From positions 62,001-126,000 of the forward strand of contig CAVOFV010000001.1 of NCBI GenBank assembly GCA_963695085.1: a stretch of DNA of 64,000 bases. Reading direction: 5' to 3'. Positions within the stretch are counted from its first letter, which is position 1. Every line of letters starts with the position of its first letter. Made by a program: the position numbers and the translations under genes. Shown here piece after piece: positions 24,058 to 32,293 of the stretch. The notes beneath the pieces were generated by a model. The model was not told the origin of the DNA. It did not search any database and saw only the letters and a list, made by a program, of their open reading frames with translations. This stretch comes from SG8-30 sp963695085. GTDB taxonomy: Bacteria; Pseudomonadota; Gammaproteobacteria; Steroidobacterales; Steroidobacteraceae.

Positions 24058-25092
24058 TCAGGCTGCCCAGCGCAAGGCCTGGCCGGTACCGGAGCGATGC
24101 ACGATGCCGCGCTGTTCCAGGTAGCGCAGATGGGCGAGTGTCTCGGTCATCGCCAGCAGGCGATTGAGCCCGTCGAGCCGATGCACGGTGAACAGCACCG
24201 CGGCGGCCTCCGCCGTCGAGCGCGGCACGGAACAGGACGCGGTGATCTTCGCGAGCCTGCTGCCGTGCTCCTCGGTCAGCGCATCGAGCCGCGCGTGCAG
24301 CCCAGTAAAGGGTTTGCCATGGCCCGGCAGCACGAGCGTGTCGGCCGGCAACGCCCGCAGCGCCTGCAGGGAATCGAGGTATTCGCCAAGCGGGTCGCCT
24401 GTCTCGTTCGACGGGTACAGGCTGACGTTGCTCGAGATGGTCGGCAGCACCTGGTCGCCGCTCACCAGGAGTCCGGCGTGCGGCGCGTGCAGGCACAGGT
24501 GATCGGGCGCGTGGCCGTCATGCAGGCTGACCTGCCAGTCGCCGCCGACGCCGGCCAGCGTCGCGCCGGCGGCGGCGACGCGCACGGGCGGCCGGCCGCT
24601 GACCACCGACTTGTAGGCTCGACCACCCAGAATCGCCGCCGTGTCATCGTCCAGTTCCATGCCCTGACGGTCGGCGAATGAACGCAGGCCCTTGCCGGGT
24701 CCGACATCCAGATCGTCCAGAACGCCGGCGCTGGCGGCATAGGCCCGCGCACCCATCCGCACCTCGATTCCGTACCGGCCGGCGAACCAGCTGGCCATGC
24801 CGAAATGATCCGGATGGTGGTGGGTGACCACCACCGCACGCAACCGCGACGCGATGGGCAACTGGCTTTCGAGCCGCACCCAGGCCTGTTCAACGGCGCG
24901 GGTCTTGATGCCGGTATCCACCAGCAGCCATCCATCATCGCACTCGAGCAAATACACGTTGACGTGCGCCAGCGCCCCCGGCATCGGCAGCCGGATCCAG
25001 ATGACACCGGCAGCGAGTTCAACCCATGCGCCCACCTCCGGCGTGCGCTGCCGTACGATCTCAAGGGTCTTGTCGTGGTTGGTCAATGCCAT
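24058..25092 (-). CDS. Metallo-beta-lactamase fold hydrolase
   Basis: The 344-residue protein has the metal motif THHHPDHFG (His91, His93, Asp95, His96) and later HDGHAPDHLCLH and LVSGDQVLP, in the order expected for a two-metal MBL hydrolase. A winged-helix-like C-terminal region (about 270-344) with TLAHLRYLEQRGIV resembles the LACTB2-type C-terminal domain. The ATG at 25092 follows a weak GAGAA. It is divergent from prpD, with about 155 bases between the starts. Substrate unknown; thioesterase or hydroxyacyl-type hydrolysis is plausible. Confidence 0.85.
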   Translation of the reverse strand: MALTNHDKTLEIVRQRTPEVGAWVELAAGVIWIRLPMPGALAHVNVYLLECDDGWLLVDTGIKTRAVEQAWVRLESQLPIASRLRAVVVTHHHPDHFGMASWFAGRYGIEVRMGARAYAASAGVLDDLDVGPGKGLRSFADRQGMELDDDTAAILGGRAYKSVVSGRPPVRVAAAGATLAGVGGDWQVSLHDGHAPDHLCLHAPHAGLLVSGDQVLPTISSNVSLYPSNETGDPLGEYLDSLQALRALPADTLVLPGHGKPFTGLHARLDALTEEHGSRLAKITASCSVPRSTAEAAAVLFTVHRLDGLNRLLAMTETLAHLRYLEQRGIVHRSGTGQALRWAA

Positions 25093-25248
25093 GCGGCAAT
25101 TCTCGCAATGCGCTTCCGGAGTTTGGAAACCCGCCGAAGATACCCGATGCCGCCGCAGGCGGCTGCGGAATTTCGGTATACTTTTCGGGCCGAGTTTCCA
25201 GTCCCGGTTTCGCAGGCATTTCTGCAACGCCCCAGTGCCGGGAGGCCG

Positions 25249-26700
25249 ATGTCTCACTTCGATGCCAGGTCCGCCAAGCGTGGGGCGCCGGATGCCGTGC
25301 TCGTCGAGATCGCCGGGTATGCGCATTCCGCGACCATCGACAGCACCCTCGCCTACGACACGGCGCGCCACTGCCTCATGGACACGCTGGCCTGCGGCTT
25401 GCAGGCGCTTGCCTATCCTGCCTGCACGAGACTGCTCGGCCCGGTCGTTCCTGGCGCGACCATGGCGGGCGGCGCGCGGGTTCCGGGCACGAGCTACGAA
25501 CTGGACCCGGTCCGGGCCGCCTTCAACATCGGCACCTTGATCCGCTGGCTGGACTTCAACGACACCTGGCTCGCGGCCGAGTGGGGTCACCCGTCAGACA
25601 ACCTGGGCGGCATCCTGGCGGTGGCCGATTACCTGAGCCGCAAGGCCGTCGCTGAGGGCCGCGCGCCGTTGACCGTGCGGGACCTGCTCACTGCCATGAT
25701 CAAGGCCCATGAAATCCAGGGCGTTACCGCCCTGGAAAACGGCTTCAACCGGGTCGGGCTCGATCACGTGATCCTGGTCCGCGTCGCCAGCACCGCCGTC
25801 ACCGCCGCGATGCTCGGCGGGACGAGTGAGCAGGTGCTCAACGCCGTTTCCAATGCCTGGATCGACGGCGGCGCACTGCGTACCTACCGCCACGCCCCCA
25901 ATACCGGCTCGCGCAAGAGCTGGGCGGCCGGCGACGCCACCAGTCGTGGGGTCTGGCACGCCCTCAACGCGCTGCGCGGTGAGATGGGCTACCCCTCGGC
26001 GCTCAGCACGCAAGACTGGGGCTTCTACGACGTGTTGTTCGAGGGCAGACCGCTCGCCTACCGACGGCGATTCGGCAGCTATGTGATGGAGAACGTGCTG
26101 TTCAAGGTCAGCTTCCCGGCGGAATTCCACGCGCAAACCGCGGTGGAATGCGCCATGGCGCTGCACCCGCAGGTCAGGGACCGCCTCGCCGGGATCGAGA
26201 AGATCGTCATCGAGACCCAGGAACCGGGCGTGCGCATCATCGACAACACGGGCCCCCTCGAAAGTCCGGCCGATCGCGATCATTGCATCCGGTACATGAC
26301 GGCCATCCCGCTCATCTTCGGCCGACTGGTCGCTCGGGACTACGAGGATGACGTCGCGCGCGACCCGCGCGTCGACCGGCTGCGCCATTGCATGGAAGTC
26401 CGCGAGAACCCGCAATTCACGGCCGACTACTACGCGCCAGACAAGCGTTACATCGGCAACGCCGTACAGGTGTTCTTCAGCGATGGCTCGAGCAGCGGGC
26501 GTATACAGGTCGACGTGCCGATCGGGCACCGGCAGCGGCGCGCCGAGGGGATCCCGCTGCTGCTGCGCAAATTCAATGACGCCGTCGCAGCGCTGTTCCC
26601 CAAGGCGCAATGCGCGGCAATCCGTGCCGCTTTCGAGGACCCGTCCAGAACCGACGCGATGCCCGTCAGCGAATTCATGGCGCTGTTCGTCCGCAACTGA
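25249..26700 (+). CDS. prpD: MmgE/PrpD family 2-methylcitrate dehydratase
   Basis: The 483-residue protein belongs to the MmgE/PrpD family that dehydrates 2-methylcitrate in propionate oxidation. Typical segments are RHCLMDTLACGLQAL, FNIGTLIRWLDFNDTWLAAE with GHPSDNLGGILAVADY, and SWAAGDATSRGVWHALNAL. Length matches PrpD (about 485). GGAGG at 25241-25245 lies just before the ATG; the much longer open frame upstream overlaps the divergent gene and is ignored. No prpB or prpC gene is present, so it is an orphan copy or the rest of the pathway is elsewhere. Confidence 0.9.
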   Translation: MSHFDARSAKRGAPDAVLVEIAGYAHSATIDSTLAYDTARHCLMDTLACGLQALAYPACTRLLGPVVPGATMAGGARVPGTSYELDPVRAAFNIGTLIRWLDFNDTWLAAEWGHPSDNLGGILAVADYLSRKAVAEGRAPLTVRDLLTAMIKAHEIQGVTALENGFNRVGLDHVILVRVASTAVTAAMLGGTSEQVLNAVSNAWIDGGALRTYRHAPNTGSRKSWAAGDATSRGVWHALNALRGEMGYPSALSTQDWGFYDVLFEGRPLAYRRRFGSYVMENVLFKVSFPAEFHAQTAVECAMALHPQVRDRLAGIEKIVIETQEPGVRIIDNTGPLESPADRDHCIRYMTAIPLIFGRLVARDYEDDVARDPRVDRLRHCMEVRENPQFTADYYAPDKRYIGNAVQVFFSDGSSSGRIQVDVPIGHRQRRAEGIPLLLRKFNDAVAALFPKAQCAAIRAAFEDPSRTDAMPVSEFMALFVRN

Positions 26701-26711
26701 GCCGCGGCGGC

Positions 26712-27104
26712 TCAGTCGCCGAATATCGACAGTTGCTCGTCCGTTCCGGCGGTGTTCGCCGCGGCACCCTTGCGGCGGCGGGCTCTTGGCGCTGGCGATC
26801 CGGCTGCTGGCGCGGCGGCGCCCGGCAGCGCCTGAATGAACTGCGCCAGCGCTGCGAAGGCTGCGGACCGGACGGCATAGCGAATGTACCTGCCTTGCTG
26901 AGATGCGCCCAGCAACCCGCAACGCGTCAGCTCCTTCAGGTGAAAGGACAGCGTTGACGGCGGACATCGAACGGCGCGTGCAATGTCGCCTGCCGCGGTC
27001 CCATCCTTACCGCCCTGCCGTGCGACCTCCACGATCTTCAGGCGGGCCGGTTGCGACAGCGCCGCCAGCATGTGCGCGAATTGCGCGGCAGATTTGTCTT
27101 TCAT
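26712..27104 (-). CDS. ArsR family transcriptional regulator
   Basis: The 130-residue protein has an ArsR winged helix (about residues 8-90): MLAALSQPARLKIVEVARQ, then DIARAVRCPPSTLSFHLKEL and GLLGASQQGRYIRYAV. A low-complexity Ala/Pro/Arg tail follows. The helix 3 metal motif CxC is not present (only a single Cys before PPST), so it may sense something other than arsenic or use no metal. It is convergent with prpD, 11 bases from its stop. A near-palindrome upstream suggests autoregulation. Confidence 0.87.
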   Translation of the reverse strand: MKDKSAAQFAHMLAALSQPARLKIVEVARQGGKDGTAAGDIARAVRCPPSTLSFHLKELTRCGLLGASQQGRYIRYAVRSAAFAALAQFIQALPGAAAPAAGSPAPRARRRKGAAANTAGTDEQLSIFGD

Positions 27105-27125
27105 GCGTGGACCAGCGGCCTGATT

Positions 27126-27140
27126 AATATTTCTAAGATT
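27126..27140 (-). promoter_or_regulatory. Candidate ArsR operator
   Basis: AATATT-TCT-AAGATT is an inverted repeat with five of six arm positions matching, 22 bases upstream of the ArsR start. Its AT-rich arms and short spacer resemble operators of ArsR regulators. Repression of its own gene is inferred. Confidence 0.45.
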
Positions 27141-27249
27141 ATCGAATCCAACGGATTACACAATGCCTGGTTGAACGCACCGCGCGAAAATAAACGTCGA
27201 TCCGCTATTGCATCGGCCAGAATTCACGCTATATTTCGTCCGTATGATC

Positions 27250-27263
27250 TTGATCGAAATCAA
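27250..27263 (+). promoter_or_regulatory. Perfect FNR/ANR-type box
   Basis: TTGAT-CGAA-ATCAA fits the FNR/ANR consensus TTGAT-N4-ATCAA at all ten defined positions. It lies 100 bases before the start of the orphan gene at 27364. If it acts from about -41.5, transcription would start near 27298, and TTTAAC at 27283-27288 is a weak -10 nearby. Confidence 0.6.
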
Positions 27264-27363
27264 ATCTTCCATAGAAATCGAATTTAACAAAGATCTTCCG
27301 GGTCGCGTCGCTGTCACGAACTCGGAAATAAAATAAATAAAACATAGAGTTACGGAGAAGGGG

Positions 27364-27717
27364 ATGAACGCTGCCTGGGAGTCACTGCATCTTGCCGCGC
27401 AAGAACTCGCATCAAGTTATAATATAAAACATAGACTTACAACCGCTTTCTCGAAACACTTGTCAGAATTGGACTGCAGACAACTGCCGAAGGAACTGCG
27501 CGGCGAATTCCAGTCCATCGCGCGCCAGATGACCTGCGTGCGCCCGCTGCGCGGCGAGACCGCGGTCGTGGCGACCGTGCGCAAGATGTCCGTTGAAGAA
27601 GCGGGTGAATGCGCCCAGCGGATCGTCGGCCTGCTGGGGCACTTCGGCGGAAACCGTGCCGCGTCCGCGACGGCGCGCCCCAGTCCCGTGGTGTCGCTCT
27701 ACTCGGCCGACGCCTGA
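27364..27717 (+). CDS. Small orphan protein, unknown function, behind an FNR-type box
   Basis: The 117-residue product has no recognised domain. It is largely helical, with PKELRGEFQSIARQMTCVRP and GETAVVATVRKMSVEEAGE as the most conserved-looking stretches, and a variable tail. GGAGAAGGGG just before the ATG is a strong ribosome site. Its first 40 codons are AT-rich, unlike its neighbours, and continue the AT-rich upstream islet. I recall similar short proteins in Xanthomonadales-like bacteria but cannot name a function. Oxygen-dependent control is suggested by the upstream FNR-type box. Confidence 0.72.
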   Translation: MNAAWESLHLAAQELASSYNIKHRLTTAFSKHLSELDCRQLPKELRGEFQSIARQMTCVRPLRGETAVVATVRKMSVEEAGECAQRIVGLLGHFGGNRAASATARPSPVVSLYSADA

Positions 27718-27725
27718 GCGCCGCA

Positions 27726-28181
27726 TCAATCCATCTTGAATTCCACGACGTCGAAGCGCGTGGTGTCTTCATGACGCGCCTGCAGCTTGATCGCGTCAGT
27801 CAGGTCTCGCCCATTCCACCCAACCACTGAATCGGCCAGTGCCTTCAGCTTCGCCGGAACTGCCTCGCCCGCCCCGAACGCCTCGATGACGATGACCGCC
27901 TTGTCCTGGCCCTTGGCGTAGATGGCCTGGAACTCGATCATCGACGGCGCCCGGGAAAATAACTTGGCGAGCACGAGCACCGCCTCCGCCTGGTCGATTT
28001 GCTTGCGCAGCGCCTCCTGCAGGGTGACCGGGTCGCGGGTGCGCGGCGGCTTTTCCGGCGCGCCGACATTCGCATAGTAGAAGTTGGGCGAACTCTCCAG
28101 ATACTCGAACACCCGGAAGTACTCGTCATCGGGCTCGAACAGGTGGCTGACGAACAGCCGGATGGGGTTTTCCTCACTCAT
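27726..28181 (-). CDS. TIR-like protein of the MTH538/ThsB type
   Basis: The 151-residue protein looks like a lone TIR-like flavodoxin fold of the MTH538 (DUF1863) group, to which the ThsB sensor of Thoeris defence belongs. Seen features are strand 1 IRLFVSHLFE, a helix DEYFRVFEYLES, the FYYANVG segment, helix LQEALRKQIDQAEAVLVLA, and MIEFQAIYA with Glu83 in the position of the catalytic glutamate. No ThsA (sirtuin/SLOG or NAD-binding effector) gene is near. It may signal in another context or be a housekeeping TIR-like protein. It is convergent with the orphan gene at 27364. Confidence 0.68.
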   Translation of the reverse strand: MSEENPIRLFVSHLFEPDDEYFRVFEYLESSPNFYYANVGAPEKPPRTRDPVTLQEALRKQIDQAEAVLVLAKLFSRAPSMIEFQAIYAKGQDKAVIVIEAFGAGEAVPAKLKALADSVVGWNGRDLTDAIKLQARHEDTTRFDVVEFKMD

Positions 28182-28273
28182 GGCCTGCTCCTGTCCGCCG
28201 CTTGGCCTCGACCGGGCGTGTCGTGCCGGTCACAAGGCCGTAGAATACGTTGTTTATCCCATCGCGTACACGC

Positions 28274-29053
28274 ATGCGGCTCGTCGTCTATAACATCCGC
28301 TACGCGACCGGCACCGGCCCGGCCTTTCACCTGCCCGTGCCCGGCGCCGGTTACCTGCGCAGCAGCCGCCAGGTGCTGGAGCGCATCTGCGCGTTTCTGC
28401 GCAGCCAGGACCCAGACATCGTCGGCCTGATCGAGATCGACACCGGATCGCTGCGCACCGGCATGGTCAACCAGGCGCAGTTCATCGCGGACCACCTGGG
28501 GCATTACTCGATCTACCAATGCAAGTACGGCGAGGACTCCCTGACGCAGCTGGTGCCGATCGTGCGCAAGCAGGGCAATGCTTTCCTGGCCGCGCCGCGC
28601 GTGCACAACGAGCGCTTCCATTACTTCGACGCCGGCATCAAGCGGCTCATCATCGAGCTGGAACTCGACGACGTGGCGGTGTTCCTGGTGCACCTGTCGC
28701 TGAAGTTCCGGCACCGGCATTACCAGCTCAGGCACCTGCACCAGCTGATCCGGCAACAGGCCAAGCCCGTGATAGTCGCCGGCGACTTCAACACCTTCTG
28801 GGGCGACCACGAGATCTACCTCTTCATGCAGGCGGCCGGTCTGCGCAGCGCCAACGTCGACGGCAAGCCGTCCTACCCAAGCCGCTGGCCGCGCAAGGAA
28901 CTGGATTTCGTGCTGTACGGCCAGGGCATCCAGCCGCTCGCATTCGACGTCCCGTCCGTGCAGCTGTCAGATCATCTTCCCCTGGTATTCGACTTCGAGG
29001 TCACCGGCAGCCCCGGCAGCCGCGCGACCGTCGCCCAGCATGCCGAGGCCTGA
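28274..29053 (+). CDS. Endonuclease/exonuclease/phosphatase (EEP) family hydrolase
   Basis: The 259-residue protein has the EEP catalytic blocks: LVVYNIRY (Asn7), GLIEIDTG (Glu54), VAGDFNTFWGD near residue 170, a DFVLYG strand and SDHLPLVFDF near the end. No signal peptide or membrane helix is seen. The family covers phosphodiesterases, inositol-phosphate phosphatases and nucleases, so the substrate is open. The ATG at 28274 is preferred over a TTG eight codons upstream. It is divergent from the TIR-like gene, sharing a gap of about 90 bases. Confidence 0.85.
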   Translation: MRLVVYNIRYATGTGPAFHLPVPGAGYLRSSRQVLERICAFLRSQDPDIVGLIEIDTGSLRTGMVNQAQFIADHLGHYSIYQCKYGEDSLTQLVPIVRKQGNAFLAAPRVHNERFHYFDAGIKRLIIELELDDVAVFLVHLSLKFRHRHYQLRHLHQLIRQQAKPVIVAGDFNTFWGDHEIYLFMQAAGLRSANVDGKPSYPSRWPRKELDFVLYGQGIQPLAFDVPSVQLSDHLPLVFDFEVTGSPGSRATVAQHAEA

Positions 29054-29083
29054 GCCGTCATTCCTGCGCATGGAGCAACAACC

Positions 29084-31129
29084 ATGAACGAAACACCTGG
29101 TCACTGGACGCTCGTCATCGACGACGCGGCAATCGCCTGGTTGTCGCTCGACCGGCAGGGTGCGTCGGCAAACACGCTGGGGCGCGCCGTCATGGAGCAG
29201 CTCGATGCGTGTCTGGCGCAGATCGAGCAGGCTCGTCCGCGCGCCGTCGTGCTGTCGTCCGCCAAGGACAACGGCTTCGTGGCCGGCGCCGACATCACGG
29301 AATTCGAGGGCCTGACCGACGCCGGTCAGGCCTATGCGCTGGTGCGCGCAGGACAGCGGGTCCTCGACCGGCTCGAGGCGCTGCCCTGCCCGACGGTCGC
29401 CGCCCTGCACGGATTTGCGCTCGGTGGCGGACTCGAACTCGCCCTCGCATGCCGTTACCGCGTCGCCGCCGACGACGGCAGCATTGCCCTCGGCTTGCCG
29501 GAGGTGATGCTTGGCATTCACCCCGGCTTTGGCGGCACCGTCCGCGCGCCCAGGCTGGTGGGCGCGCCGGCGGCCCTGGACCTGATGCTGACCGGCCGGA
29601 CCATCCGCGGCGACAAGACCCGCAAGATGGGACTGGTGGACAAGCTGGTGCCGCGTGAGCAACTCAAGGAAGCGGCCCGCGCGCTGGCGCTGGCCGCGCC
29701 GCCGGTCCGGCGCCCGGGCCTCGGCACTCGCATGTTGTCGTGGCCGGGGATTCGTCAGCTGGTCGCCGCGCAAACCCGCAAGCAGGTCGCGCGCCGCGCC
29801 CGCCCCGAGCACTATCCGGCGCCGTTCGCGATGATCAAGCTGTTCGCAGACCACGGCGCCAGGGGCGCCGCGGCCTACGAGGCCGAAGCGCGCTCGATCG
29901 CCGCCCTGTTCCTGAGCCCGACCTCACGCAATCTCGTGCGCGTGTTCTTCCTGCAGGAACGCCTCAAGGCGCTAGGCGGCCGCCAGGCGCGGCGCTTCCA
30001 CAGGGTGCACGTCGTCGGCGCAGGCGTCATGGGCGGCGATATCGCCGCATGGTGCGCCTACCGTGGAATGAGCGTCACCCTGCAGGACCGCGAGGAACGA
30101 TTCGTCGCGCCGGCGCTGCAGCGGGCGCACGCGTTCTTCGACAAGCGCTGCCACCGGCCCGGCCAGGCCGACGAGTGCCGCAAACGCCTCGTGGCGGACG
30201 TCGCCGGCGCCGGCGTGGCCGAAGCCGACCTCGTGATCGAGGCGATCTTCGAGGACGCGGCGGCCAAGCGCGAACTGTATGCCCGCCTCGAGCCGCGCAT
30301 GAGACCCGATGCGCTGCTGGCCACCAATACCTCCAGCATCATGCTCGAGGAATTGTCACGCGACCTGGTCGACCCGGGCCGGCTGCTGGGACTGCATTTC
30401 TTCAACCCGGTTGCGAAGATGATGCTGGTGGAAGTCGTCCGCGCGCAGGCCACCCGCGATTCCTGCGTGCAGGACGCGGTCGCCTTTACGAGGCAACTGG
30501 ACAAGCTGCCCCTGCCCTGTCGCAGCTCGCCCGGCTTCGCGGTCAACCGCATCCTGATGCCGTACATGACCGAGGCGATGTTCGCCATCGAGGAAAGCGT
30601 ACCGCTGGCAGAGATCGACGGTGTCGCAAAGAAGTTCGGCATGCCGATGGGACCGGTGGAACTCGCCGATACGGTCGGGCTCGATGTCGCGATGCACGTG
30701 GGCCGGATCCTGGCCGAGGCCTACGGCAGGCAGGCGCCTACCGGCATCAAGGCGCTGGTCGAGGCGGGGCATATCGGCCGCAAGTCGGGCCGCGGCTACT
30801 ACGAGTGGCGCGATGGCAAGCCGCTCAGGCCGCCGGTGACCAGCAAGGCCCCCGCAGACCTGCAGGACCGGCTCGTGTTGCAGTACCTCAACGAGACAGT
30901 CGGCTGCCTGCGCGACGGCGTCGTCGAGGATGCGGACCTGCTGGACGCCGGCATGATCTTCGGCACGGGATTCGCGCCGTTTCGCGGCGGACCCGTGCAG
31001 TACATCCGCACGCGCGGTGTGGACGACCTCGTCGCACGGCTCGAGGGACTCGAGCAGCGGCACGGATCGAGGTTCCGGCCGGATCCCGGCTGGCGCACGC
31101 TGCCGACTTTGCGGGCACGGGGCCTGTGA
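29084..31129 (+). CDS. Bifunctional enoyl-CoA hydratase / 3-hydroxyacyl-CoA dehydrogenase
   Basis: The 681-residue protein is a FadB/FadJ-like alpha subunit of the beta-oxidation complex. The hydratase domain (about 1-190) has GADITEF, FALGGGLELALACRY and GLPEVMLGIHPGFGG, holding the two catalytic glutamates. The dehydrogenase starts near residue 305 with the NAD loop VHVVGAGVMGGDIAA and has LLGLHFFNPVAKMMLVEVV. The C-terminal half is complete. GGAGCAACC precedes the ATG. No thiolase (fadA) gene follows, which is unlike fadBA operons. Confidence 0.93.
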   Translation: MNETPGHWTLVIDDAAIAWLSLDRQGASANTLGRAVMEQLDACLAQIEQARPRAVVLSSAKDNGFVAGADITEFEGLTDAGQAYALVRAGQRVLDRLEALPCPTVAALHGFALGGGLELALACRYRVAADDGSIALGLPEVMLGIHPGFGGTVRAPRLVGAPAALDLMLTGRTIRGDKTRKMGLVDKLVPREQLKEAARALALAAPPVRRPGLGTRMLSWPGIRQLVAAQTRKQVARRARPEHYPAPFAMIKLFADHGARGAAAYEAEARSIAALFLSPTSRNLVRVFFLQERLKALGGRQARRFHRVHVVGAGVMGGDIAAWCAYRGMSVTLQDREERFVAPALQRAHAFFDKRCHRPGQADECRKRLVADVAGAGVAEADLVIEAIFEDAAAKRELYARLEPRMRPDALLATNTSSIMLEELSRDLVDPGRLLGLHFFNPVAKMMLVEVVRAQATRDSCVQDAVAFTRQLDKLPLPCRSSPGFAVNRILMPYMTEAMFAIEESVPLAEIDGVAKKFGMPMGPVELADTVGLDVAMHVGRILAEAYGRQAPTGIKALVEAGHIGRKSGRGYYEWRDGKPLRPPVTSKAPADLQDRLVLQYLNETVGCLRDGVVEDADLLDAGMIFGTGFAPFRGGPVQYIRTRGVDDLVARLEGLEQRHGSRFRPDPGWRTLPTLRARGL

Positions 31130-31188
31130 TAGGATGCCGCCCGCAATGACGACAACAGGATGCCCCGTCCGGGGACCAGCGGTGGCCC

Positions 31189-32253
31189 ATGGGCGATAAG
31201 CAAATTGACCTGTCAGTCCTGAGGGCATTCACGCCGCTCAGCGGGATGAAGATCGAGAACCTCAAGGCGCTCGCCCGCAAGACGTCGGTCCTCACCCTCG
31301 ACCCCGGCCGTGTCCTCTTCAAGGAGGGCGACAAGGACAAGCGCTCGCTGTACCTCATTACCGGGGACCTCGAGCTGCGCTCTGGCGACCGCACGGTCGG
31401 CACCCTGCAGGGTGGCACGGCCGAGGCACGCAACGCGATCACGCCGGGGCAGCCGCGGCGGTTCACGGCCCGGGCGCTGACCGAGCTCGAGTTCATCTCG
31501 GTGGACAGCGACCTGCTCGACGTACTGCTGACCTGGGACCAGACGGGCAGCTACGAGGTATCCGAGATCACCGGCGAGCCGACCGCCGAGGCGGACGACT
31601 GGATGACGGTGCTGCTGCAGACCAAGGCCTTTCACCGGATCCCGCCGGCCAACATCCAAGCGCTGTTCATGCGCATGGAGCGCATCAGCGGCCAGGCCGG
31701 TGAGGTGATCATCAAGCAAGGCGACGACGGGGACTATTTCTACGTCATCACGCGGGGCCGCTGCGTGGTCACGCGCGAGACGCCGGTGAACCGCGACGGC
31801 ATCAAGCTTGCCGAACTCGGTGTCGGAGAGTCGTTTGGCGAGGAAGCGCTGATATCCGACAACAAGCGCAACGCGACCGTCGTGCTGGCAACCGACGGCG
31901 TGCTGATGCGGCTCAACAAGGAAGACTTCAACGCCCTGCTCAACGAACCCTTGCTGCATTGGGTCGACCTCGAGCACGCGCGTGAGCTGGTCGCCAAGGG
32001 CGCGCGCTGGCTCGACGTGCGGCTGCCGAGCGAATTCGAGACCTTTCATCTCGATGAAGCCATCAACATCCCGCTGTATTTCATGCGCATGAAGCTGAAG
32101 ACTCTCAACGCCGACACGCCGTACGTGGCGGTCTGCGATACCGGGCGGCGCAGCTCGGTGGCCGCGTTCCTGCTCAGTGAAAGGGGATATGAGGCCTACT
32201 GCCTGAAGGGCGGCCTGGCCGGCAACGCACTGGGTCCGACGCAGGATTCATGA
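31189..32253 (+). CDS. Two cyclic-nucleotide-binding domains fused to a rhodanese domain
   Basis: The 354-residue protein has a first degenerate CNMP roll (about 10-120), a second CNMP roll (about 145-260) with GESFGEEALISDNKRNATV as phosphate cassette, and a C-terminal rhodanese domain (about 262-350). The rhodanese active loop is CDTGRRSS with Cys316, so a sulfur-accepting site is intact. Such CNMP-rhodanese chains suggest sulfur or redox chemistry controlled by a nucleotide, but no role is established. The ribosome site is weak. It stands between fadB-like and pilZ without clear operon partners. Confidence 0.88.
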   Translation: MGDKQIDLSVLRAFTPLSGMKIENLKALARKTSVLTLDPGRVLFKEGDKDKRSLYLITGDLELRSGDRTVGTLQGGTAEARNAITPGQPRRFTARALTELEFISVDSDLLDVLLTWDQTGSYEVSEITGEPTAEADDWMTVLLQTKAFHRIPPANIQALFMRMERISGQAGEVIIKQGDDGDYFYVITRGRCVVTRETPVNRDGIKLAELGVGESFGEEALISDNKRNATVVLATDGVLMRLNKEDFNALLNEPLLHWVDLEHARELVAKGARWLDVRLPSEFETFHLDEAINIPLYFMRMKLKTLNADTPYVAVCDTGRRSSVAAFLLSERGYEAYCLKGGLAGNALGPTQDS

Positions 32254-32293
32254 CGCTCGGAGCGGCCCTGCGCAACGCTGCGCGGACCGCGGT

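Noticed and set aside
27726..29053. A complete Thoeris or CBASS defence locus
   Set aside because: Only a TIR-like gene and an EEP hydrolase are present; no ThsA, cyclase or effector gene can be seen.
29740..31149. 469-residue frame in another phase within the FadB-like gene
   Set aside because: Shifted reading of a complete beta-oxidation gene; Arg/Gly-rich with no motif.
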